NCBI RefSeq assembly: GCF_014655715.1
Contig: NZ_BNBM01000008.1
Span: 186,001-250,000, forward strand
Direction of reading: 5' to 3'
DNA from: Streptomyces lanatus
GTDB lineage: Bacteria; Actinomycetota; Actinomycetes; Streptomycetales; Streptomycetaceae
DNA: 64,000 bases
Of the stretch, positions 17,101 to 25,201 are shown piece by piece. The notes below the pieces were generated by a model, which saw only the letters and a program-made list of their open reading frames with translations, ran no database searches and was not told where the DNA came from. Both the position numbers and the translations under genes were made by a program. Position 1 is the stretch's first letter. Every line of letters starts with the position of its first letter.

Positions 17101-17904
17101 CGCTTCACGGTGTGGGACGTACCGGGGCACAAGGTGCGCACCGCCTTCGATGTCACCGGCGCCGCGGGCCGTCCGGCCACCGCCCTCGCCCTGGGGCCCG
17201 GCGGCCGTACGCTGCTGGCCGTGCGCACAGCCGTCGACGGCGGCGGCACCACGGCCGAGGTCTGGGACACCGAGCGCCACCGACGGGCGAGGGCCGTGCG
17301 CGGTCCCGACGGGGAGGCGGTGGCCGTGCGCCCGGACGGCGGGCTGCTCGTCAGCGCCGACGACCAGTACGCCGATCTCCGGTCCGGCGCGGTCACCGGG
17401 CGGGCGCTCGCCGATGGCCGGGAGGTCACCGCGCTGGCCTTCAGCCCTGACGGCACCCGGCTCGCGGTCGGGGACTCCGCCGGGCACGTCACCCTGTGGG
17501 ACGGCGACGTGCGGCACCGCACGGGCGCGCTGACCGGCACCTCGGACACGCTGTCCGAGGGCGAGCCGGAGGCGGTTCGGGCGCTGGCCTACTCCTCCGA
17601 CGGCGGCACCCTGGCCGTCGGCGGCGCCATCGGGACCCTGCGGCTGTGGGACTCCGAGGGGCAGCAACTCCTCGGGAGCGACCTGCCCACACCCGGCGAC
17701 GAGATCCGCTCCCTCGCCTTCGCCGAGGACGGCGCGACGGTCTACGCCTCCGGCCCCTCCGTCCCGCTCCAGCCACTCCCCGTCGCCCCGGACGAAGCCG
17801 TCCGCACCATCTGCGCCCGCACAGGCGGCGGACTGACCGAGGCCCAGTGGCGTAGCTATGTGCCCGACACGCCGTACCAGCACGTGTGTGAGAAAGGCGA
17901 TTGA
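14149..17904 (+). CDS. HTH-nSTAND ATPase-WD40 repeat protein
   Basis: 1251 residues from a GTG. The order is: an N-terminal helix-turn-helix (about 12-75, MAERAGYSTTALSQAAAGD); an nSTAND ATPase beginning PYRGLARFEPDHSDLFFGRE, with Walker A FGPSGSGKSSLL near 136-147 and Walker B VVVDQFEELF near 194-203; a conserved STAND arm; one hydrophobic membrane-like segment (LTVGLSVFLVLALAAGLVAW, about 518-537); and a C-terminal WD40 propeller (about 580-1245, repeats such as LAFSPDGTRLAVGDSAGHVTLWD). Such proteins are signal-responsive ATPase switches, abundant in Streptomyces, with roles proposed in regulation or defence; none is proven here. It is a lone gene, followed by a short palindrome across its stop codon. 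Confidence 0.92.
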   Translation: MGRREKPLDPEAGPVQRLAHDLRVLREKAGKPPYREMAERAGYSTTALSQAAAGDQLPSVAVVRAYVEALDADPGEWERRWREADDELRAPSPDERAPYRGLARFEPDHSDLFFGREALVAQLVELVHEHRFAAVFGPSGSGKSSLLRAGLIPRLRQAGGARRPEVIRVLTPGERPARTHEKALTPRDGDGETWVVVDQFEELFTLCHDRAERHRFLELLLAASRPESRLRVVVAVRGDFYGHCADHRELAEAVWRANLLVGPMSRDELREAITGPATAAGLNVERSLTAAIIDEVVDRPGALPLLSHALLETWRRRRGRLLTLAAYEETGGVRGAIAATAEEVYGGLSAAEGRTARRVLLRLIAPGDNTADTRRPASRAELGSDARDVLERLVAARLVTLDGDTVELAHEVLITGWPRLAGWIEEGRDRLIAQRRLGGAARAWEELERDPGALYRGTRLAGAEELFARQSKGDQPGDDQRNDDLTPLERSFLTVSVRARDAEREAASRAARRTRSLTVGLSVFLVLALAAGLVAWQRDRVSQEEAAKAAARKLASVADGLRATDPRTAALLGVAAWKIAPLTESRSALLGALAQPERDAFTDPQAGKGVRRFLTDGGRTLLRVDGTTVTARNVGDHKVTATYHLPAGTEVGDAGPDSRFLDVIGPDGGQRLWNLPRAGSAAESSDVSPAGAASDGSAYLTAPPNAPGTARLHRTEDGKVVFSTGLTRALATAAVGPGGRVLALCPTEGQPQLWDTVGGKPLSGEWEKADKALCGTGSGADSGPHLLRFSGDGKRLAALYGTRALVWDVGSGRTLADFAGGDGTGFTQADLSPDGEFLATTGEDELVVWRLSTGGTPVFRRPLPGSEARGLTWDRGGAHLLRYLDGATVHTLDLASRLTPRWQTTPADASLLSPDGATLATVTRSGAGYRFELRSTGTGARLAHARLGPLPSLSDSETPLLAFSPDGRALAVADTAATHGSLRLRFTVWDVPGHKVRTAFDVTGAAGRPATALALGPGGRTLLAVRTAVDGGGTTAEVWDTERHRRARAVRGPDGEAVAVRPDGGLLVSADDQYADLRSGAVTGRALADGREVTALAFSPDGTRLAVGDSAGHVTLWDGDVRHRTGALTGTSDTLSEGEPEAVRALAYSSDGGTLAVGGAIGTLRLWDSEGQQLLGSDLPTPGDEIRSLAFAEDGATVYASGPSVPLQPLPVAPDEAVRTICARTGGGLTEAQWRSYVPDTPYQHVCEKGD

Positions 17905-17934
17905 GTCAATCGGCGCAAACCGATGAAAGCGGTT
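17898..17934. promoter_or_regulatory. Two short palindromes between the nSTAND and deacetylase genes
   Basis: CGATTGAGTCAATCG (17898-17912) is a perfect 7+1+7 palindrome spanning the nSTAND stop codon. It is followed by AACCG-N7-CGGTT (17918-17934). They lie 120-156 bases before the deacetylase start and could be operators or a weak attenuating structure. Function is not established. Confidence 0.3.
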
Positions 17935-18053
17935 GAAAGCATGGCTCCAGAACCAGGTGCCGGATTGTTCAGGGTGGCCGGGCGGGTCGCTGAAAAACGC
18001 CTCTGACCTGGACGCTCGGTGACCGAACACTCCCTCACCCAGGTTCTGGTCAC

Positions 18054-19496
18054 ATGCGCACTCACGCCCTGTTCCCGTCACTTCTGCTGCTCGGAGCCCT
18101 CTCCTTCACCGCCGCCTGCTCATCGGGATCAGCCGATGCGCCGGGTACGGCGGCCTCCGACGCCCGGCCCGGATCCAGTCCGTCGCCGTCGCCGGTCCGC
18201 ACCATCGACCCGTCGAAGATCAAGGGCCTGGAGATCGTCAGCGACAGCAGCGAGCACGGTTCCTGCCCCTTCGCGACGAGCTACCCGGACGTGCCCGGTG
18301 CGGAGGCGATGACGGCCGCGATGAAGAAGGACGTCGAGCGGCGGCTGGCCGACTTCCGCTCGACGACGTGCGACGGCGACCCGGGCGATTCGCGGGGCGT
18401 CGAGTTCAACATCAGCCATCAGTTCCTGGTCGCCTCCGGTGACGTTCTCGGCGTACGGCTCACCACGAAGGACGGTGGCGCCGGATCCGGGCTGTCGGAC
18501 AGCACGTACTGGTACGACGGGAAGGCCGGCGCCTACCGCACGGCGCTCGGGCTCATCGCCGAGGGCTCCCTGAACGCCTTCATCGACGCGCTGAAGGATC
18601 AGCTCAAGGGGCGCGAGGGCGTGGACCCGGCCTACCTCGACGACACATTGGCCGACCCGGCCTCGCGCACCGCCACGCTGGACGACATGGCGTTCACCGG
18701 CGACGGCGGACTGCGGGTGTCCTTCGACCGTGGCGTGGTGGGGGCCCCGGCGGCCGGGACATACCGGGTGACCGTCTCCAAGGAGACGGTGACCCCGTGG
18801 CTGTCCGCGTTCGGCGGGCGTGCCCAGCGGCAGACCGTCGAGCCCGGCGGCTCACTGGACCTCGGCGCGGCGCACGTGCCCACGCCGGCCGTCCCCACCC
18901 ACACCGCCTCCGGCGACGACGACACCGACTGCAAGCAGGTCAAGTGCATAGCGCTGACCTTCGACGACGGACCGGCCGCGCCGGAGACCGCCACCCTGCT
19001 GACCTACCTGGCGCAGTACAAGGCACGGGCCACCTTCTTCACCACGGGCCAGAACGTCGCCGCCCACCCCGAACTGGTCCGTGCCGAGGCCAAGGCGGGC
19101 CACGAGGTCGGCAACCACTCCTGGAACCACCCCGACCTCACCAAGCTCACCCCCGAGCAGATCGCCTCCCAGCTGGGCCGCACCAACGCCGCCATCAAGT
19201 CCGCCACCGGCAAGGAGCCCACCCTCTTCCGACCGCCCTACGGCGCGATCAACTCCACCGTCCGGTCGGCCACCGGCCTCTCCCCGGTGCTGTGGGACGT
19301 GGACACCGAGGACTGGAAGTACCGCGACGCCGCCAAGGTCGCCCGGACCGTCATCGCCAAGGCGGGGCGCAACGATGTCGTCCTGCTGCACGACATCCAC
19401 CCCACCTCGGTCGCCGCGGTCCCCGAGATCCTGCGCACCCTCACCGCCGGCGGCTACCGCTTCGTCACCGTCAGCCACCTGCGCGCAACGCTCTGA
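18054..19496 (+). CDS. Polysaccharide deacetylase (NodB) lipoprotein
   Basis: 480 residues. A lipoprotein signal is visible (LLLLGALSFTAAC, Cys at about 22) followed by a Ser/Pro/Ala-rich linker. Residues 60-285 form a DUF3298/RsiV-like extracellular domain. The NodB homology domain occupies about 298-475: CIALTFDDGPAAPETA (catalytic Asp-Asp), HEVGNHSWNHPDLTKL (metal-binding H-x4-H), FRPPYGAINSTV, and LLHDIHPTS near the end. The enzyme should remove acetyl groups from N-acetylglucosamine-containing cell-wall or chitin-like polymers at the cell surface. It is probably its own transcription unit. Confidence 0.93.
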   Translation: MRTHALFPSLLLLGALSFTAACSSGSADAPGTAASDARPGSSPSPSPVRTIDPSKIKGLEIVSDSSEHGSCPFATSYPDVPGAEAMTAAMKKDVERRLADFRSTTCDGDPGDSRGVEFNISHQFLVASGDVLGVRLTTKDGGAGSGLSDSTYWYDGKAGAYRTALGLIAEGSLNAFIDALKDQLKGREGVDPAYLDDTLADPASRTATLDDMAFTGDGGLRVSFDRGVVGAPAAGTYRVTVSKETVTPWLSAFGGRAQRQTVEPGGSLDLGAAHVPTPAVPTHTASGDDDTDCKQVKCIALTFDDGPAAPETATLLTYLAQYKARATFFTTGQNVAAHPELVRAEAKAGHEVGNHSWNHPDLTKLTPEQIASQLGRTNAAIKSATGKEPTLFRPPYGAINSTVRSATGLSPVLWDVDTEDWKYRDAAKVARTVIAKAGRNDVVLLHDIHPTSVAAVPEILRTLTAGGYRFVTVSHLRATL

Positions 19497-19626
19497 CCTG
19501 CGACGGAGGGGTAGCCCCGGTGCGTGGGTGGTGCTGGGTGCACCGCGTTTCCGGTGCGTGGCCCCACTGATCTTCGCGGCCGGTCCTGGAACCGTCTTGG
19601 ACATCGAACCTGACGGAGGAGCAGCG

Positions 19627-20796
19627 GTGACACAGAGGACGAGGACCGGCTCGAAGTTGCGCGCGGGGCTGCTGGTCGTGATGGCGGCGGGCCTGGTGGG
19701 CACCGGGGTGTCAAACGTGGCGATGGCGGATCCTCCCGCGGCGTCGCCGACGTCGGCGCTCCAGAGGAGCATCGACTCGCTGGTGAGCAAGGAGAAGTTT
19801 CCCGGAGTGACGGCCTGGGTCGACAAGGACGGCCGTACCGAGTCCGTGGTGGCCGGGTCCGCCCGGCTGGGCAGGCAGGTCCCGGTCCCGCGTGACGGTT
19901 ACGTCCGGGCCGGCAGCAACACGAAGACGTTCACCGCGGTCGTGGTCCTGCAACTGGTCGCCGAGGGGAAGGTCGCGCTGGACGAACCGGTCGAGACCTA
20001 TCTGCCCGGCCTGGTGCGCGGCGAGGGCATCGACGGCCACGACATCACCGTCCGGCAGCTCCTGCAGCACACCAGCGGCCTGCCCAACTACACGGAGCAC
20101 ATCGGGCTGGAGAACTTCACGAAGATCCAGCACACGTTCTTCCAGCCGCACGACCTGATCAAGGCCGCTCTGGCCCATCCGGCGAAGTTCCCGCCCGGCA
20201 CGAAGTGGGAGTACAGCAACACCAACTACGTACTGGCCGGCCTCGTCGTCGAGCAGGTCACCAAGCGCCCGATACAGGAACAGATCACCGAACGCGTGGT
20301 CAAGAGGGCAGGTCTGCGCCACACCTACTGGCCGCAGCCGGGGGACCAGAGCCTGCGGGAGCCCCACGCGCACGGTTACGCCCTGAGCCACACGGAATCG
20401 GGCAAGGTCATCGACGCGACCGAGATGGACCCGTCCTGGGGCGGAGCCGCAGGTCAGATGATCTCGACGCCCAGCGACCTCGCGAAGTTCGCCCGCGTCC
20501 TGCTCGACGGCAGGCTCCTGCCCGCCGAGCAACTGGCCGAGATGCGCAAGACCGTCGATGCCCCCCTGCTCCCGGGATGGCGGTACGGGCTCGGCCTGTT
20601 CAGCGTCCCGCTGAGCTGCGGAGGCGTCTACTGGGGCCACGGCGGCGACATCGACGGGTACGAGACCCGAGGCGGTGCCACGGACGACGGCCGCTCCGTC
20701 GGGCTCGCCGTGACCGCGCTGCCGGGAACCTTCGGCGACGCCGAGAAGGGTGCCCTGGCCGTCGTGAAGTCGGTGGACACCGCGTTCTGCGAATAG
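19627..20796 (+). CDS. Secreted serine hydrolase of the beta-lactamase/D-Ala-D-Ala carboxypeptidase class
   Basis: 389 residues from a GTG at 19627 with GGAGGA upstream. The frame is open far upstream but in shadow of the deacetylase gene. A Sec signal is present (LLVVMAAGLVGTGVSNVAMA). The active-site motifs of class C-like serine hydrolases are all visible: Ser97-x-x-Lys100 in GSNTKTF, YSNTNY (Tyr-x-Asn), and the C-terminal HGG in GHGGDIDGY. It may act as a carboxypeptidase, esterase or peptidase; the family does not tell. It follows the deacetylase by 130 bases, so both may belong to envelope metabolism. Confidence 0.93.
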   Translation: MTQRTRTGSKLRAGLLVVMAAGLVGTGVSNVAMADPPAASPTSALQRSIDSLVSKEKFPGVTAWVDKDGRTESVVAGSARLGRQVPVPRDGYVRAGSNTKTFTAVVVLQLVAEGKVALDEPVETYLPGLVRGEGIDGHDITVRQLLQHTSGLPNYTEHIGLENFTKIQHTFFQPHDLIKAALAHPAKFPPGTKWEYSNTNYVLAGLVVEQVTKRPIQEQITERVVKRAGLRHTYWPQPGDQSLREPHAHGYALSHTESGKVIDATEMDPSWGGAAGQMISTPSDLAKFARVLLDGRLLPAEQLAEMRKTVDAPLLPGWRYGLGLFSVPLSCGGVYWGHGGDIDGYETRGGATDDGRSVGLAVTALPGTFGDAEKGALAVVKSVDTAFCE

Positions 20797-20901
20797 CCGC
20801 GACCACCGCGCCCCCGGGGACCGTGGCCGGGGCCGCGGGAATCTTCGCCGGCGGCACGGAGTTTCGCTGACGACGGTTTCGAACGGAGGGAACGGGAGCC
20901 G

Positions 20902-21795
20902 ATGAGCCTTCGTCAGTACGAGTACGCCCTGGCCGTCGCCGAGGAGGGCTCGGTGACGGCGGCGGCGGAGCTGCTGCGCGTCGCTCAACCGTCGGTGTCC
21001 CAGCAGATCCGGGGCCTGGAGCGGGAGCTCGGAGTGCAGTTGTTCGCCCGCACGCCGACCGGGCTGGTGCCCACCGTGGTCGGCCGTGCCTTTCTGCGGG
21101 AGGCGGAGATCGCGGTGAGGGCGGCGCGGCGGGCGAGGGCGACGGCGCGGGCCGGTGCCGATGAGCTGGTGGGCGAACTGGTGGTCGCGGTGCAGATGGG
21201 CTTCGGCACGCGGCAGTTGCCGGGTGCGTTGGGAGCGCTGCGTCGCCGCTTCCCGCGCCTTGAGGTCACCGTCTTCGAGGAGCCGAGCCACGCCGAGTTG
21301 GAGCGGCTGTGCCGCCGGGGCGTGCTGAACCTCGCCCTGATGGCGGCGTGCGAGCGGAGCCCCGCCGACGCCCACCACCTGGGCGACGAGGGGTTCGTCG
21401 TGGTGCTGGGCGCCGGGCACCGGCTGCTCGCCGCGGACCGGGTCGAGCTGGGCGACCTGGAAGGGGAGCCGTGGGTGAGGTTCGACCGGGACAGCGCGCT
21501 CGACGCCGTACTGCTGAAGGTGCTGCGGGAGCACGGTCTGACCCCGAACACCGTCGCCCGGGTTTCCCAGACGGCGACCGCCGTGCGCTGGGCGGCGCAG
21601 GGGCTGGGAGTGACTCTGGTCCCCGCCTCCGCGGTGCCCCGCGGGCAGGAGCATCTCGCGCGCCCGGTGTTCCCGGTCGTGTCCCACCCCGTCCTCGCCG
21701 TCGTCCGGCACGGCGCGGATCCAGCGGAGTCGGCCCTTCTCGAACTCCTGCGCAAGGAGCCCTGGGCCGAGTCCGCTTTCCCTGTTCCTTTCTAG
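20902..21795 (+). CDS. LysR family transcriptional regulator
   Basis: 297 residues beginning MSLRQYEYALAVAEEGSVTA. The winged helix reads AAELLRVAQPSVSQQIRGLE with ARTPTGLVPTVVGRAFL following. The C-terminal co-inducer domain is complete. No divergent partner exists: the serine hydrolase precedes it on the same strand and an SDR gene converges on it. The regulated gene is unclear, but the SDR is a candidate. Confidence 0.92.
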   Translation: MSLRQYEYALAVAEEGSVTAAAELLRVAQPSVSQQIRGLERELGVQLFARTPTGLVPTVVGRAFLREAEIAVRAARRARATARAGADELVGELVVAVQMGFGTRQLPGALGALRRRFPRLEVTVFEEPSHAELERLCRRGVLNLALMAACERSPADAHHLGDEGFVVVLGAGHRLLAADRVELGDLEGEPWVRFDRDSALDAVLLKVLREHGLTPNTVARVSQTATAVRWAAQGLGVTLVPASAVPRGQEHLARPVFPVVSHPVLAVVRHGADPAESALLELLRKEPWAESAFPVPF

Positions 21796-21873
21796 CGAAT
21801 CCCTTTCAAGCGACATTCTTTGACGGCGAAGTCGTTTTTCCGGCGAAGTCGATTTTCCAGAATTCCGCCGGCA

Positions 21874-22644
21874 TCAGCCCCTGGGGAATTCTCCGCCGTC
21901 CACGACGAGATTGCTCGCGGTCAGCCAGCTCGTCCGGTCGGACGCCAGGAACAGCACCGCGTGGGCGATGTCGTCGGGCCGGCCTTCCCGCCCCAGCGGA
22001 GGGGTGTTGGTGGCCTGGCCCGGCTCCGAGTCGAGGCGTGCCCACTGCTCCCGTGTCGCTTCGCCGCCCGGCGTGGCGGTCCTGCCGGGGGACACCGTGT
22101 TGACCCGGATCCCGAACGGGGCCAGCTCCGCGGCCAGTCCCCGGCTGTAGTTCTCCAGCGCCGCCTTCGCCGCCGTGTAGTGCAGGAACGGTGGCGGCGT
22201 CGGGGGGACCGCCGCCGAGGAGACATGCACGATCACCCCTGAACGTCGTTCCCGCATCCCCGGCGCCAGCAGCGAGTCCAGCCGTACGGAGGCCAGGAAG
22301 TTCAGGTCCAGCGCGTCCTGCCACACCTCGTCGGGGATGGCCAACGCGCCCTGGTGCGGCTGACCCCCGCCCGCGTTGTGGACCAGGACGTCCACCCCGC
22401 CGAGCACCTTGTGCGCGGCCGCGGCCACCGCCTGCGCCCCGGCCCGTGTCCGTACGTCGGCCGTCACGAAGGAGGCCCCCTCGGGCGCCGTGTCCGTCGC
22501 CGACCTGGCAGTCGTGAGCACCTCGGCACCGGCGTCCAGGAGTTGGCGCACCACGGCCGCTCCGATTCCGCGCGTACCACCCGTGACCAGGGCCCGCTTT
22601 CCCTCCAATTCCAGCTTTCTTGAGTCCTTCTCGATCGTCGTCAT
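21874..22644 (-). CDS. SDR family oxidoreductase
   Basis: 256 residues from the ATG at 22644, with GAGAGG about eight bases upstream; a start seven codons earlier is possible. The cofactor motif is VTGGTRGIGAAVV, followed by VLVHNAGGG. The catalytic Ser lies in VHVSSAAV, and the Tyr-x-x-x-Lys pair in HYTAAKAAL. It is a classical cytoplasmic NAD(P)-dependent SDR of normal length; the substrate is unknown. It is divergent from a PadR regulator, about 200 bases away, which might share control of it. Two near-identical CGGCGAAGTCG(T/A)TTTTC blocks lie just downstream of its stop. Confidence 0.92.
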   Translation of the reverse strand: MTTIEKDSRKLELEGKRALVTGGTRGIGAAVVRQLLDAGAEVLTTARSATDTAPEGASFVTADVRTRAGAQAVAAAAHKVLGGVDVLVHNAGGGQPHQGALAIPDEVWQDALDLNFLASVRLDSLLAPGMRERRSGVIVHVSSAAVPPTPPPFLHYTAAKAALENYSRGLAAELAPFGIRVNTVSPGRTATPGGEATREQWARLDSEPGQATNTPPLGREGRPDDIAHAVLFLASDRTSWLTASNLVVDGGEFPRG

Positions 22645-22814
22645 AGTGCCGGTCCTCTCGATCACGAAATTGTCTGTTCACCGTATGGCCGGTAAATGGA
22701 GACAGGCAAAGACGGAAATGCAGTACGCGATATAGGGAACTCCTATGGCAGCCCGGCCTCCGCCGGAGCCGCACGGAGTGAGCCGCGTCTCACCGGGGCA
22801 GCACCCCCTTGGCT

Positions 22815-22830
22815 ATGCAACGAGTTGCAT
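22815..22830. promoter_or_regulatory. ATGCAA-N4-TTGCAT palindrome, probable PadR operator
   Basis: ATGCAACGAGTTGCAT is a perfect inverted repeat (6+4+6) immediately upstream of the PadR coding region. PadR-family proteins characteristically bind ATGT/ACAT-like inverted repeats in their own promoters, so autoregulation is the simple reading. It sits between the divergent PadR and SDR genes and could serve both. Confidence 0.55.
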
Positions 22831-22845
22831 ATGAAGATCGGGGGT

Positions 22846-23412
22846 ATGGCGCTCGAACACGCGATCCTCGTCTCCCTGCTGGAGAAGCCGGGCTCCGGCT
22901 ATGAGCTGGCCCGGCGGTTCGACCGGTCCATCGGGTACTTCTGGACCGCCACGCACCAGCAGATCTACCGCGTTCTCAAGCGCATGGAGAGCGACGGCCT
23001 GCTCGCCGTGCGCGGGCTGCCGCAGCAGAGCCGGCCGGACAAGAAGGAGTACTCCGTCGTGGGCCCCGGCCGCGCCGCCCTGTCGCAGTGGCTGCACGAG
23101 CCGATCGAACCGGAGAGCATCCGGCACGAACTCGCCGTGAAGATCCGCGGCGCCGCCTTCGACGACCCGTCCGCGCTGATCCACGAGGTCGAACGGCACC
23201 GCCAGGTGCACAGCGACCGCCTCGCGCACTATCTCGCCGGGGAACTGCGTGACTTCACCGGCCCGACCGCCCCCACCCCGCTCGACGCCGGTCAGGAGCT
23301 CCAGCATGTCGTGCTGCGCGGCGGCATCGCGTACGAGCGGATGACGATCGCCTGGCTCGACGACGTACTCGCCACCCTCCACCGGCTCGGCACGCGGCAC
23401 CCGGCAACCTGA
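22846..23412 (+). CDS. PadR family transcriptional regulator
   Basis: 188 residues from the ATG at 22846 (MALEHAILVSLLEKPGSGYE), the usual family start. An in-frame ATG at 22831 would add MKIGG and abut the palindrome; neither has a good ribosome-binding site. The winged helix includes WTATHQQIYRVLKRMESDGL and the C-terminal part is the VirR-type dimerisation helix pair. It is followed after 62 bases by an acyl-CoA dehydrogenase gene on the same strand, which it probably represses together with itself. Confidence 0.9.
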   Translation: MALEHAILVSLLEKPGSGYELARRFDRSIGYFWTATHQQIYRVLKRMESDGLLAVRGLPQQSRPDKKEYSVVGPGRAALSQWLHEPIEPESIRHELAVKIRGAAFDDPSALIHEVERHRQVHSDRLAHYLAGELRDFTGPTAPTPLDAGQELQHVVLRGGIAYERMTIAWLDDVLATLHRLGTRHPAT

Positions 23413-23474
23413 GCCGCCCGCCGCGACCTCGCTTCCCTCACCCTCAACCCTCAACCCCCGGAAGGCGGACCTCC

Positions 23475-25193
23475 ATGGCCGACTCCCTCCTCCTCAACCC
23501 GCGCACCTACGACCCGGCGCAGTTCGACCCGGAGACCCGCAGGCTGCTGCGTGCCACCGTCGACTGGTTCGAGGACCGCGGCAAGCGCAGGCTGATCGAG
23601 GACTACCGTTCCCGCGCCTGGCTGGCCGATTTCCTCGCGTTCGCCGCCGAGGAAGGGCTGTTCGCCACCTTCCTCACCCCGGCCTCCGCCGCCGGTGACA
23701 AGGACCAGCGCTGGGACACGGCCCGGATCGCCGCCCTCAACGAGATCTTCGGGTTCTACGGTCTCGACTACTGGTACGCGTGGCAGGTGACCATCCTCGG
23801 TCTCGGACCGGTCTGGCAGAGCGACAACGCCGCGGCCCGCGCCCGCGCAGCCGAACTCCTCACCCAGGGCGAGGTGTTCGCCTTCGGCCTCTCCGAGAAG
23901 ACCCACGGCGCCGACATCTACTCCACCGACATGCTGCTCACGCCCGACGGCGACGGCGGCTTCAGGGCGTCGGGGTCCAAGTACTACATCGGCAACGGCA
24001 ATGCCGCCGGCCTCGTCTCCGTCTTCGGCCGCCGCACCGACATCGAGGGCCCGGACGGCTACGTCTTCTTCGCCGCCGACAGCCGCCACCCGGCCTATCA
24101 GCTGGTGAAGAACGTCGTCGACTCCTCGAAGTACGTCAGCGAGTTCCGCCTCACCGACTACCCGGTGACCCCGGACGACGTCCTGCACACCGGCCGCGCC
24201 GCCTTCGACGCCGCCCTCAACACCGTCAACGTCGGCAAGTTCAACCTCTGCACCGCCTCGATCGGCATCTGCGAACACGCGATGTACGAGGCCGTCACCC
24301 ACGCACACAACCGCATCCTGTACGGCCGTCCCGTCACCGCCTTCCCGCATGTGCGCCGCGAGTTGGCCGACGCGTACGTCCGCCTCGTCGGCATGAAGCT
24401 GTTCAGCGACCGCGCAGTCGACTACTTCCGTTCCGCCTCGCCGGACGACCGCCGCTACCTCCTCTTCAACCCGATGACGAAGATGAAGGTGACCACGGAG
24501 GGCGAGAAGGTCATCGACCTGATGTGGGACGTGATCGCCGCCAAGGGCTTCGAGAAGGACACCTACTTCGCGCAGGCCGCCGTGGAGATCCGGGGGCTGC
24601 CCAAGCTGGAGGGCACGGTCCATGTCAACCTCGCGCTGATCCTCAAGTTCATGCGCAATCACCTCCTGAACCCGGCCGAGTTCCCGGGCGTCCCGACCCG
24701 TCTCGACGCGGCCGACGACACGTTCCTCTTCGAGCAGGGCCCGGCCCGTGGCCTCGGCGCCGTACGCTTCCACGACTGGCGCCCCGCCTACGACGCCTAC
24801 GCGGGAGTGCCGAACGTCGCCCGCTTCCGCGAGCAGGCCGACGCCCTGTGCGAGTTCGTCACCACCGCGGCCCCCGACGAGGAGCAGAGCCGCGACCTCG
24901 ATCTCCTGCTCGCCGTGGGCCAGTTGTTCGCGCTGGTGGTGCACGGTCAGCTGATCCTGGAGCAGGCCCGTCTGACGGGCCTCGACGAGGACGTGCTGGA
25001 CGAGCTGTTCGCCGTGCTCGTCCGAGACTTCTCCGCCTACGCCGTCGAACTGCACGGCAAGGACTCCGCCACCGCGGACCAGCAGCGCTGGGCGCTCGGT
25101 GCAGTCAGGCGGCCCGTCGTCGACGAGGCGCGTTCGAGCCGTGTCTGGGAGCGTGTCGAGGCGCTGTCCGGGGCGTACGAGATGGCGCCCTGA
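23475..25193 (+). CDS. Acyl-CoA dehydrogenase family protein
   Basis: 572 residues with GGCGGACCTCC before the ATG. The N-terminal helical domain, central beta domain (FAFGLSEKTHGADIYSTDM, then SGSKYYIGNGNAAGLVSVFG) and C-terminal helical domain (LCTASIGICEHAMYEAVTHAHNR, quoted as pieces) have the acyl-CoA dehydrogenase order. It is longer than the usual 380-400 residues, as in very-long-chain or specialised actinobacterial branches. FAD-linked alpha,beta-dehydrogenation of an acyl-CoA is the expected reaction; chain-length preference is not evident. It is downstream of PadR, a common pairing for stress- or aromatic-responsive genes. Confidence 0.88.
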   Translation: MADSLLLNPRTYDPAQFDPETRRLLRATVDWFEDRGKRRLIEDYRSRAWLADFLAFAAEEGLFATFLTPASAAGDKDQRWDTARIAALNEIFGFYGLDYWYAWQVTILGLGPVWQSDNAAARARAAELLTQGEVFAFGLSEKTHGADIYSTDMLLTPDGDGGFRASGSKYYIGNGNAAGLVSVFGRRTDIEGPDGYVFFAADSRHPAYQLVKNVVDSSKYVSEFRLTDYPVTPDDVLHTGRAAFDAALNTVNVGKFNLCTASIGICEHAMYEAVTHAHNRILYGRPVTAFPHVRRELADAYVRLVGMKLFSDRAVDYFRSASPDDRRYLLFNPMTKMKVTTEGEKVIDLMWDVIAAKGFEKDTYFAQAAVEIRGLPKLEGTVHVNLALILKFMRNHLLNPAEFPGVPTRLDAADDTFLFEQGPARGLGAVRFHDWRPAYDAYAGVPNVARFREQADALCEFVTTAAPDEEQSRDLDLLLAVGQLFALVVHGQLILEQARLTGLDEDVLDELFAVLVRDFSAYAVELHGKDSATADQQRWALGAVRRPVVDEARSSRVWERVEALSGAYEMAP

Positions 25194-25201
25194 CGGCGAG
25201 C

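Noticed and set aside
13903..18081. A very long open frame antisense to the nSTAND/WD40 gene
   Set aside because: It is a high-G+C antisense shadow: its codon third positions are not GC-biased as in a real gene, the product is Gly/Arg/Pro-rich low-complexity sequence, and the sense strand encodes a complete recognisable protein.
21800..21865. Repeated CGGCGAAGTCG(T/A)TTTTC blocks downstream of the LysR gene as a possible attachment site
   Set aside because: Two short adjacent repeats without integrase, tRNA or distant partner; probably local slippage.
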